Under the pieces are notes generated by a model, which was not told where the DNA came from, made no database searches, and saw only the letters and a program-made list of their open reading frames with translations. Positions 15,534-23,060 of a stretch of 64,000 nucleotides of DNA are shown here, piece by piece (within the stretch, counting starts at the first letter, position 1; each line of letters starts with the position of its first letter). The translations under genes and the position numbers were made by a program. The DNA comes from Aliarcobacter vitoriensis (GTDB lineage: Bacteria > Campylobacterota > Campylobacteria > Campylobacterales > Arcobacteraceae), in contig NZ_PDKB01000006.1 in assembly GCF_003316695.1 (NCBI RefSeq), positions 1 to 64,000 on the forward strand, given 5' to 3'.

Positions 15534-16412
15534 TTATTCATAATATTTACAAAGAGCTTGTGTTCCTAAATCTCCATCACCATTCTTTTCCAAAGCTTCA
15601 TACATCTCTAAAACATCATTTAATACTTTCAAATTTGGAACTTCACTTGCAGCAATTTTTAAATCTTTTACCATATGTTTTATATAAAATCCTGGTTCAA
15701 ACTCTTTATTTAACATCTTAGGAGCATTATTTGTAAGATGAAAACTCTGAGCTGCACCATTACTTATACTTTTAAGCATTGTAGGTAAATCTAGCCCTAC
15801 TTTTTTACCATAAGCTATGGCTTCACTAACTCCTGCCATAACTCCTGCTATTGCTATTTGATTTGACATCTTAGTATGTTGTCCACTTCCTGAACTTCCA
15901 GCATAAACAATAGTTGTTCCTAAACTTTCAAAAATCTCTTTGCATGATTCAAAATCTTTTTGTTCTCCACCAACCATTATAGATAAAGTTGCATTTTTTG
16001 CACCAATATCTCCACCTGAAACTGGAGCATCTAAAGCTTTTAAACCTTTTTGTTTTGCAATTTCGTGAATTTTTATAGATAGACTTGGAGTTGTAGTTGT
16101 CATATCTATCAAATATGTACCTTCTGAAGCACTATTTATAATACCATCTGACGAGAAATATACCTCTTCCACATCTTTTGGATAACCAACTATTGTAATA
16201 ACTGCATCTTTATTTCTTACACACTCTTTTATACTTTCACAAAAAATAGCACCCTCTTTTATAGTTTCTTCTACTTTTTGTCTGTTTCGTGCATAAATAC
16301 TTACCTCAAAACCTTTTTTTAGCAAATTTGAAACCATAAATTTCCCTATAACTCCAACACCAATAAATGCTATTTTTTTACCTGCAAGCAGGATTTCGCT
16401 TTGCTTCATCAT
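15534..16412 (-). CDS. NAD(P)-dependent beta-hydroxyacid dehydrogenase (GarR / 3-hydroxyisobutyrate dehydrogenase family)
   Basis: The Rossmann motif IGVGVIGKFM lies near residues 16-25. The substrate signature DAPVSGGDIGAKNATLSIMVGG lies near 127-148 and the catalytic-Lys segment HTKMSNQIAIAG near 178-190. The length of 292 residues is typical. Members reduce or oxidise short beta-hydroxy acids such as tartronate semialdehyde or 3-hydroxyisobutyrate; the substrate cannot be told here. It lies in the non-hyp block with 9-bp spacing on both sides, so it is co-transcribed with hypE. Confidence 0.88.
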   Translation of the reverse strand: MMKQSEILLAGKKIAFIGVGVIGKFMVSNLLKKGFEVSIYARNRQKVEETIKEGAIFCESIKECVRNKDAVITIVGYPKDVEEVYFSSDGIINSASEGTYLIDMTTTTPSLSIKIHEIAKQKGLKALDAPVSGGDIGAKNATLSIMVGGEQKDFESCKEIFESLGTTIVYAGSSGSGQHTKMSNQIAIAGVMAGVSEAIAYGKKVGLDLPTMLKSISNGAAQSFHLTNNAPKMLNKEFEPGFYIKHMVKDLKIAASEVPNLKVLNDVLEMYEALEKNGDGDLGTQALCKYYE

Positions 16413-16421
16413 AAATCTCTC

Positions 16422-17252
16422 CTATTTATTTTCTAATAAATTTTTTGCATTTTTATTTGTTACTACTTTTTTGCCAGTTTTTGCTTCAAGCTCTTCTTTT
16501 GCTACTTTTGCAACATTTCCACCTTGAATTGCAACATCATAACTTTCATTAAAATCTTTTGGATTGACTGCTTCACTTATATCTTTTGTTGAAGCTTCTG
16601 CTAACATATTTAAAATAAGCTCTGTATTTGTCATATTATCTCTAAGATTCTCTTTTTTGAGTCCTTTTAAGATTTTATACTCTTTTGTAGTTTTATCTGC
16701 CCAAGTTTTTGTAATAATATCTGTCAAAGTTGCAAACTCTTGCCCCTCTTTTACTCCAACTCTTTTCCATTCATCTGTTAATTCTTTTCGTATTTCTATA
16801 CTTTTTAATCTTTGATTTATCCAATTTTGACTATATCCAAGTTCTAAATATTGTTTTAAAGCTCTATCAATACTAAGTTCTGGGTCACTCATCTCATCTA
16901 ATCGTTCTTTTCCTACTTTTGCTAACCAAAGCTTAAAAGGCTCTGCTTTTGGTGAAGGAATAGACTGAATAAGCCTAAATAGCTGTTCAGTATCTGCTAC
17001 ATCTGTAAATCTTAATTTCCCATCACTTGCTTTTAATTTCAACTGGTGACAATTTGTCACCGTTTCATTTCCTTCTTCTTTTAGCCGTTGTTTTAATTTA
17101 TTCCAATACTTTCTAGCTGTTTGAAAATCTTTACTATCAACAAGTATTTCAATAACATCAACGATTGAAATATACCATTTCTCTTCATTTTCATCCCAAA
17201 GAGTTCGTACCTTTTTATCTTCAAAGATTTTGATTGCTTCTTGTGATTTCAT
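16422..17252 (-). CDS. Bro-N domain protein (phage antirepressor / DinD-like)
   Basis: This 276-residue protein has an N-terminal Bro-N-like domain: VRTLWDENEEKWYISIVDVIEIL (residues 16-38), ARKYWNKLKQRL, and the DVADTEQLFRLIQSIPSPKAEPFKLWLA stretch common in phage antirepressors. The C-terminal half is helical and Lys-rich with VAKEELEAKTGKKVV near the end, also common in this chromosomal group. DNA binding is likely; the target is unknown. It lies 3 bp upstream of the mcrB stop in the transcription direction, so it may be linked to the restriction genes rather than to hydrogenase maturation. Confidence 0.8.
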   Translation of the reverse strand: MKSQEAIKIFEDKKVRTLWDENEEKWYISIVDVIEILVDSKDFQTARKYWNKLKQRLKEEGNETVTNCHQLKLKASDGKLRFTDVADTEQLFRLIQSIPSPKAEPFKLWLAKVGKERLDEMSDPELSIDRALKQYLELGYSQNWINQRLKSIEIRKELTDEWKRVGVKEGQEFATLTDIITKTWADKTTKEYKILKGLKKENLRDNMTNTELILNMLAEASTKDISEAVNPKDFNESYDVAIQGGNVAKVAKEELEAKTGKKVVTNKNAKNLLENK

Positions 17253-17254
17253 AA

Positions 17255-18955
17255 TTACTCTTTTATATTTAAAATATATAAAGCTTCTTTATACTTTTTA
17301 TCATCACCATAAAAATACTCTTCAAGTAAAGGTTTTATTTTGTACTCTTTTACAAATTCTAAATCTAAACCTTGCATAAAATAACTATGTCCTAATTGAT
17401 AATCTTCTCCTAAATTATTTGTTATAAACTCATTTAATTTTGAAAATAATTCTTTTGCAATATCTGGAACTAAATCTATATTTGGTTCCATTTTTAAAAA
17501 TGTAAATCTTCTTCTTAAAGCTATATCAATAGTTGCAATAGATTTATCTGTACTATTCATAGTAGCTATAATATAAAGGTTTGAAGGAATTTTAAATTTC
17601 TCTTTTGAATAAGGAAGAGTTACTTCATAATCATCTCTTTTATCTTCTTCTATAAGAGTTATTAGTTCTCCAAAAATTTTAGAGATATTTCCTCTATTTA
17701 TTTCATCTATTACTATATAGAAGTTTTTTAACTCACTCTTTTCTACTTTAGATTTATTTTTTAATTTTAACAATTCTTCTAATAATGGATTATAATATGG
17801 TGCTAAACCACCATTTATAATATTATTTGTACCTTCATAATACATTTTTTCTAAAGTTTTTAAAGATAAAGTATGAGATTTATCACCATTTTGTTTCTCA
17901 AAATAAATAGTTTTATCATTATAATCATAAATATTATAGAAGCTATTATTTCTTTTTAAATCAATTTTTACATTTTCCTGATTTTCAATTTTCTCTTTTA
18001 ATATTAAATTTAAAGCATCATTAAATAATATTTCCTTATTATCAACTGATTTAAATAAATTTATTTTAGCATCATCACATAGTATTTTAAATATTCCATC
18101 TTCTAACTTTATATTTCCATTATCTTGAGGTCTAAATCCCTCAATAAAATCTTCATAAGAGTAGCTTTGATGAAAAGTTACAAACTCAAGTCTATTCTCT
18201 TTTTCTATATTTTTAAAAACTGAACTATCAAAATTATCTGTATTTTCATTTTTTGAAATAGTATCAAATATAGTTTTTTCATCACTACCATTTTCTATCA
18301 TAGTAATTAATCTTTTATAATTATGAGTTTTACCAACTCCTGGAGCGCCATAAAGCATAATATTTTTTGTTTTTAATTCTATTTTCATATTTTCTTCTTT
18401 ATCTTTTATTATTCTTGGCTTCATTTCTATTTTATTAAGTAAATCTTGAAATTCTTTTTCTGAAATAAAGTATTCTTTTTCTAAACCATATTTTATTATT
18501 AAAGAATCTATTCTAACTTTAACATCAGAAATAAAATATAATAAATTCTTTTCTAAAGATTCATTCAAAGTATATTGAAATTTACATTGATGAATTCTCT
18601 CAACAATAACTTTATCTGATTTTTCCAAATATTCGTTAATTTCATCATAAAAAGTTTTTTCATTACCCTGAATATTATTAAAAACTATCTCAATATATTG
18701 TTTATTCTCAGTATATACAAATCCTATTGTTTGCGTATGGTTGTTAGTATCTACTTTTTTATATAATGGTACAAAAATATAATTTTCATTACCTTGAAAA
18801 GTATACCCTTTACAAAGTCTACAATTCAAATGATTATTTTCTATATCATTATGCTTTTTCCTTGGTAGAAAAACAAAAGTAGTATGCTCTTTTTTATATT
18901 TTAATAAAAAATTAAATATCTCTTGATGTTTATTAATTAATTCTTGTTCATTCAT
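17255..18955 (-). CDS. mcrB: McrB-type AAA+ GTPase of a modification-dependent restriction system
   Basis: The AAA+ core has Walker A GAPGVGKT at residues 203-210, FHQSYSYEDFIEGFRP, Walker B with VIDEINRGNISKIFGELITL, and MNSTDKSIATIDIALRRRF with the arginine finger. These are McrB hallmarks. McrB uses GTP to translocate DNA and activates the McrC nuclease after recognising modified cytosine. The N-terminal about 190 residues, with Cys pairs NCRLCKG near 44-50, would be the specificity domain and do not resemble the classical E. coli one. It overlaps mcrC by 8 bp. Confidence 0.93.
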   Translation of the reverse strand: MNEQELINKHQEIFNFLLKYKKEHTTFVFLPRKKHNDIENNHLNCRLCKGYTFQGNENYIFVPLYKKVDTNNHTQTIGFVYTENKQYIEIVFNNIQGNEKTFYDEINEYLEKSDKVIVERIHQCKFQYTLNESLEKNLLYFISDVKVRIDSLIIKYGLEKEYFISEKEFQDLLNKIEMKPRIIKDKEENMKIELKTKNIMLYGAPGVGKTHNYKRLITMIENGSDEKTIFDTISKNENTDNFDSSVFKNIEKENRLEFVTFHQSYSYEDFIEGFRPQDNGNIKLEDGIFKILCDDAKINLFKSVDNKEILFNDALNLILKEKIENQENVKIDLKRNNSFYNIYDYNDKTIYFEKQNGDKSHTLSLKTLEKMYYEGTNNIINGGLAPYYNPLLEELLKLKNKSKVEKSELKNFYIVIDEINRGNISKIFGELITLIEEDKRDDYEVTLPYSKEKFKIPSNLYIIATMNSTDKSIATIDIALRRRFTFLKMEPNIDLVPDIAKELFSKLNEFITNNLGEDYQLGHSYFMQGLDLEFVKEYKIKPLLEEYFYGDDKKYKEALYILNIKE

Positions 18956-20099
18956 TTAATTTTTCCACCCTTTTTATAATTTCACTAATATAATCTTTAT
19001 AATTATTCCCACCAAAATCTAAATCAATAGTTTTTATCTTTAAATTTACTTCTTTATAATCTTTACCAAAAACCAAATCAAAACTAAAATTTTCCAAATG
19101 TTTTGGATATAAGAGCATTACATTTCCGATATTATAATTTATACCATAACTAAAAACTTGAAGTTTATCACTTTGTTTTATATCATTTAAGCTATTTAGT
19201 TTTTTATATTTTGTATCTATTATTTTATTTTTTAGTATTATATCTGGCTTTAAAGTTAAATCACCAAAATTATTTTTATTTTGTATTTTAACTGAATTAT
19301 CTAACTCTTTAAAAATTCTAGCTATAAACTGTTCAAACAATATATTCATATCAAACAAAAAAGCAAAAGATTTTTTATCTTTTTTAAAATTTGGAATAAG
19401 TTGTTTCAAAAGCAAAATAGCTATTTCAAAACTTTTTTTAAATCTTTGATTTTGTCTATTAAAATGGATATTTTCAAGTTTATTCATATCAAATTGTCTA
19501 TACTCAACTTCATCGAAAATTAGCTCACACTGTTTTGAAAGTTTTTTATCTTTTACAAATTTTTGAAGATATTTTACGCTATATAAAAAGAACTGATTTA
19601 GGCTGTTATTTGGAGTAAATTCATCATACTCACAATAAATCTTATCTTTTGTAAAGTTATATTTTAGATTTTCATTTATTAGATATTTACCTTTTAAGAC
19701 TGGAAGATTATCTTGCTCTAAAATATACTCTTTATATAAACCTTTTTTTAGTTCATTTAAAAGATTTGAAGCAAACATCTGTACAAAAACTTCTAAAATA
19801 GAGTGTTCTTGATTGGCACAACTTGCTATTTGTTCATTTGATAATTTTACATCATAAGCATACATTAACATATAGATAAAAATATTTAGATTTTGTTCAG
19901 CATTATGATTTGCAATTTTTGGCAAGATATAAAAATCTTGACTGTCAAAATTTAAAATCCCACAATACTGTCTAGCTTTTAGAATTTTCCAATCAAGTTT
20001 AAAATATTGATGAAGTGAAGAATTATCTATAATATGTGTTCTTAATTCTTTATAGTTTTCTTCTTTTATTTCTTCATATTCATATATTGTATTTTGCAT
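18948..20099 (-). CDS. mcrC: McrC nuclease subunit
   Basis: This 383-residue protein has the McrC nuclease core KPDIILKNKIIDTKYKKL near residues 284-301. Asp286, Asp295 and Lys297 fit the PD-(D/E)XK site that cuts DNA once McrB has translocated. The N-terminal part, with KARQYCGIL and ILPKIANHN, is the McrB-interacting domain. It sits 8 bp downstream of the hypD stop, so it is transcribed from the hyp promoter unless it has its own. Together with mcrB it forms a complete type IV restriction system. Confidence 0.92.
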   Translation of the reverse strand: MQNTIYEYEEIKEENYKELRTHIIDNSSLHQYFKLDWKILKARQYCGILNFDSQDFYILPKIANHNAEQNLNIFIYMLMYAYDVKLSNEQIASCANQEHSILEVFVQMFASNLLNELKKGLYKEYILEQDNLPVLKGKYLINENLKYNFTKDKIYCEYDEFTPNNSLNQFFLYSVKYLQKFVKDKKLSKQCELIFDEVEYRQFDMNKLENIHFNRQNQRFKKSFEIAILLLKQLIPNFKKDKKSFAFLFDMNILFEQFIARIFKELDNSVKIQNKNNFGDLTLKPDIILKNKIIDTKYKKLNSLNDIKQSDKLQVFSYGINYNIGNVMLLYPKHLENFSFDLVFGKDYKEVNLKIKTIDLDFGGNNYKDYISEIIKRVEKLNE

Positions 20100-20107
20100 T
20101 TACTATT

Positions 20108-21232
20108 TTACAACAAATTCCCATATTTATAGTAAGCACTACAAGCACCTTCTGAGCTCACCATACAAGAGCCTATTGGATTTGCTGGAGTGCATACATT
20201 TCCAAATATTTTACAATCAGTTGGTTTTGCTACACCTTTAAGTATTTGGGGACATTTACAAGCTTTATTCTCTTTTACTTCAACAGTAGGTAAAATCTCT
20301 TTATAAACCATTTTTGCATTATATTTATAAAACTCATCTTTTAGCTCATATCCACTATTTTCTACCTCTCCAATTCCTCTAAATTTAAAAGGAACTTTTT
20401 TAAAGTATTTATTTATAAGTTCTTGAGCTTTTATATTTCCATCATAAGAAACAAGTCTTTTATACTCTATTTCTAAATCACTTCTATTTTCTTTAAACTG
20501 TTTTACTATCATAGAGATACTTTGCATAACATCAACAGGTTCAAATCCACTTACAACCACTGGTTTATCATAAGTCAAAGGAAATTCTTCATATATTTTA
20601 CTTCCACTTATCACACTAACATGCGATGGTCCTAAAAAAGCATCTATTTTACAATTTTCATCTTGTACTAAAACTCTCATTACTTCTGGAACTGTTATAT
20701 GATTTATATGAAATAAAATATTTTTTATATTCTTAGATATTACTTGATTCAATAAAGTACAAGTCATTGGAGTTGTTGTTTCAAAACCTATTGCAAAAAA
20801 TATGATAGTTTTATCTTTGTTTTCATCTGCTATTTTTAGACAATCAAGTGGAGAATAAACAAATCTTACATCAGCACCTTCGCTTCTTGCTTTTTGTAAA
20901 CTTCCTTTACTTCCTGGAACTTTTATCATATCTCCAAGTGTCACTAAAATTACATCTTTTTGCAAACTTAACTCATAAGCACTATCAATTCTATCTTTTG
21001 GCATAACACAAACTGGACATCCTGGTCCATGAATAAAGTTTATTTTTTTATTTAAAAGTTGTGGTATTCCATACTTCATAATTGTATGAGTATGCCCACC
21101 ACAAACTTCCATAATATTTATAGTTTTAGGGTAATCTCTTAAATCTTCATCTATTAGTTTTTGATAAGCTTTTATAACTTTTGCATCTCTAAAACCATCA
21201 TACAAATCTTTTAATTGTAGCTCTTTTTTCAT
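20108..21232 (-). CDS. hypD: Hydrogenase maturation protein HypD
   Basis: HypD holds the Fe(CN)2CO unit with HypC during cofactor assembly. The conserved blocks CGGHTH (near residue 45) and GPGCPVCVMP (near 72-81) are present. The C-terminal cysteine-rich region (CKCPQIL...TDCKIFGNVCTPANPIGSCMVSSEGAC) that binds the [4Fe-4S] cluster is also intact. ATG 21232, two bases after the hypC stop, is a better start than the TTG at 21238. After hypD the transcript continues into mcrC, not hypE as in compact hyp operons. Confidence 0.96.
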   Translation of the reverse strand: MKKELQLKDLYDGFRDAKVIKAYQKLIDEDLRDYPKTINIMEVCGGHTHTIMKYGIPQLLNKKINFIHGPGCPVCVMPKDRIDSAYELSLQKDVILVTLGDMIKVPGSKGSLQKARSEGADVRFVYSPLDCLKIADENKDKTIIFFAIGFETTTPMTCTLLNQVISKNIKNILFHINHITVPEVMRVLVQDENCKIDAFLGPSHVSVISGSKIYEEFPLTYDKPVVVSGFEPVDVMQSISMIVKQFKENRSDLEIEYKRLVSYDGNIKAQELINKYFKKVPFKFRGIGEVENSGYELKDEFYKYNAKMVYKEILPTVEVKENKACKCPQILKGVAKPTDCKIFGNVCTPANPIGSCMVSSEGACSAYYKYGNLL

Positions 21233-21234
21233 AA

Positions 21235-21501
21235 TCAACCATTTTCTTCAATCATTGCTAGTCTATCCTCTTCTTCCATTTTATCTATGATTTCTTGATA
21301 AACTTTGAGTGATTCTAAAGCATACTCTTCATCTATTTTATTCATAGCAAAACCAATATGAATTAAAACATAATCTCCAATTTGAACTTCTTGATCTATT
21401 AAATCTAAACTTGCACTTCTTTCAACTCCCATAGTATCAACTATACAGGAATTCATCTCTTTATCTATACTTTTTATTTTTGATGGTATTGATAAACACA
21501 T
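21235..21501 (-). CDS. hypC: Hydrogenase assembly chaperone HypC
   Basis: This 88-residue protein begins MCLSIPSKI. Cys2, exposed after Met removal, and the conserved His in YVLIHIGFAM (near residue 47-56) carry the iron-cyanide unit and contact the hydrogenase large subunit. The OB-fold length and the acidic C-terminal tail are typical. It lies 4 bp from hypB and 2 bp from hypD, a standard hypBCD order. Confidence 0.95.
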   Translation of the reverse strand: MCLSIPSKIKSIDKEMNSCIVDTMGVERSASLDLIDQEVQIGDYVLIHIGFAMNKIDEEYALESLKVYQEIIDKMEEEDRLAMIEENG

Positions 21502-21505
21502 TGAG

Positions 21506-22309
21506 TTATCTCATCTTTCTTTTAAAATTTATCCAATCAACAACTGCCTTTAGCGATTCTTTATCTTTTATAGAAACTTCCAAAATATCAACATTTGGTT
21601 TTAGCTTTCTTGCAACTGCTTTTTCTTTTTCTAAATCATATTCAAAATATGGCAAAAGGTCAGTTTTTGTAAAAAGTATCAAATCTGCACATCTAAACAT
21701 AACTGGATATTTTGCTATTTTATCTTCACCTTCTGGAACTGAAACCAATACAATATTTAAGTGAGTTCCCACATCATAAGAAGCTGGGCAAACTAAATTT
21801 CCTACATTTTCCACAAAACAAACATCAATATCATCTAAAGATAAATCATGTAAACCTTTATGAACCATAAATGCATCAAGATGACAAGCACTTCCTGTTT
21901 GTATTTGAACAGCTGGAATTCCTTTTGCTTTTAGTCTATCTGCATCTTTTGAAGTTTCCAAATCACCTTCAACAACACCAAATTTAAAATCTGCAATTTG
22001 GCTTAAATGCTCTAAAAGTGTAGTTTTTCCACTTCCTGGACTACTCATCAAATTTATTCCTAAAACTTTGTGACTGTCAAAATGTGCTCTATTATGTGCT
22101 GCTTCATGGTCATTTTTATCTAATATTTTTTGAATTACTGAAATTGTTTTTGCATCATTTAATTGTGGATTATGATGAAGTGTTTCATGAGCTGCTTGAT
22201 GTGAATGAGAATGATTTTCGTGATGATGTCCATGCTCATGTGAATGGTCATGTTCGTGATGATGATTATGTTCTTTTCCTGCTATTGTACAACCGCAATC
22301 TTTACACAT
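21506..22309 (-). CDS. hypB: Hydrogenase nickel-insertion GTPase HypB with His-rich tail
   Basis: HypB is the GTPase partner of HypA in nickel insertion. The high-affinity nickel motif CKDCGC sits at residues 2-7. A long His/Glu/Asp-rich stretch (about residues 14-46, with some 15 His) is likely for nickel storage. The GTPase core has SSPGSGKTTLLEHL, the VEGDLETSKDADRL segment, FVENVGNLVCP with a metal-binding Cys, and TKTDLLPYF. It is the first gene of hypBCD and faces a divergent HTH gene across a 115-bp promoter region holding the shared 20-bp motif. Confidence 0.96.
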   Translation of the reverse strand: MCKDCGCTIAGKEHNHHHEHDHSHEHGHHHENHSHSHQAAHETLHHNPQLNDAKTISVIQKILDKNDHEAAHNRAHFDSHKVLGINLMSSPGSGKTTLLEHLSQIADFKFGVVEGDLETSKDADRLKAKGIPAVQIQTGSACHLDAFMVHKGLHDLSLDDIDVCFVENVGNLVCPASYDVGTHLNIVLVSVPEGEDKIAKYPVMFRCADLILFTKTDLLPYFEYDLEKEKAVARKLKPNVDILEVSIKDKESLKAVVDWINFKRKMR

Positions 22310-22387
22310 ATTTTTTTCCTTTTAAACTCTATATTTTTGTGAAGTTTAACCCAAAAAATCTAAATCTTATATAATAACTTTAAAGCA

Positions 22388-22414
22388 CTTATATATTTTT
22401 AGAACAAATTTGTT
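22388..22414 (+). promoter_or_regulatory. Shared hydrogenase-regulon motif, copy 2, with palindrome
   Basis: CTTATATATTTTTAGAACAA (22388-22407) is nearly identical to the copy upstream of nikK and similar to that upstream of hydA2. It runs into a perfect 12-bp palindrome, AACAAATTTGTT (22403-22414). The site lies between divergent hypB (start 22309) and the zinc-ribbon/HTH gene (ATG 22425), ending only 10 bp before the latter. Such a position suits autoregulation of that gene plus control of hypBCD. Confidence 0.5.
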
Positions 22415-22424
22415 AGAATATTGT

Positions 22425-23060
22425 ATGAATTGTCCAAATTGTGAAAATAATAGTTTTTATGTATTAGCTGATGATTACATAAAATGTAAAAAATGTGCAA
22501 AAAAACTATCTCTAAAAAAACTTGAAAAAGATAGATTAATCATAGAAAAATTCTGTGAAGATAAAAATGCACTTCAAACAGCAAAAGAATTGAACTTAAA
22601 CTATAAAACTGTAAAAGATAGATTTGATTTACTTAGAAAAAAAATAGCTATTTATTTAGAAGAAGAGTATCAAAATTCAATAAAAGATTACAGCGAATAT
22701 GAAGAGTTTTACTATATAAAAGAGCGAGAAAAGCATAAAAAAAGAAAATCTCTAAGTGAAGCTATCAATATTATAGGTTTTTACTCAAATGGAAGAGTTT
22801 ATACCTTACTTATGCCAAAAGTTGGAAATCGTGCTTTTGATATAGAAGATGGATTTATTCAATATCTAAATTGGTATAAAATTCATTCACAAAACTCTCA
22901 TCAAACAAAACTAAATGAATTTTGGAAATTTTTAGAATCAAACTTGAGAAAATATAAAGGGGTAAATGAAGATAACTTTTTCTACTATTTAAAAGAGCAA
23001 GAGTTTAAGTTTAACTATATTAAGAGTGAACAACTAGAAACATTAAATAATATTGTTTAA
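22425..23060 (+). CDS. Zinc-ribbon / helix-turn-helix protein, candidate regulator of the hydrogenase cluster
   Basis: The protein starts MNCPNCENN and has a second Cys pair CKKC near residue 22-25, forming a zinc ribbon. A helix-turn-helix-like segment follows (ALQTAKELNLNYKTVKDRFDLL, near 46-67), then an acidic, aromatic-rich domain. The layout recalls IS1/IS1595-type transposase N-termini, and it may be a domesticated relative acting as a DNA-binding regulator. An upstream TTG at 22410 is possible, but it would fall in the operator-like palindrome, so ATG 22425 is preferred. It is the only plus-strand gene in the cluster and overlaps the hypF 3' end by 18 bp. The regulatory role is inferred from position. 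Confidence 0.7.
   Translation: MNCPNCENNSFYVLADDYIKCKKCAKKLSLKKLEKDRLIIEKFCEDKNALQTAKELNLNYKTVKDRFDLLRKKIAIYLEEEYQNSIKDYSEYEEFYYIKEREKHKKRKSLSEAINIIGFYSNGRVYTLLMPKVGNRAFDIEDGFIQYLNWYKIHSQNSHQTKLNEFWKFLESNLRKYKGVNEDNFFYYLKEQEFKFNYIKSEQLETLNNIV

Noticed and set aside
15534-16412. A hydrogenase-related role for the beta-hydroxyacid dehydrogenase because of its position
   Set aside because: It belongs to the non-hyp block between hypD and hypE and its motifs are those of ordinary metabolic dehydrogenases.
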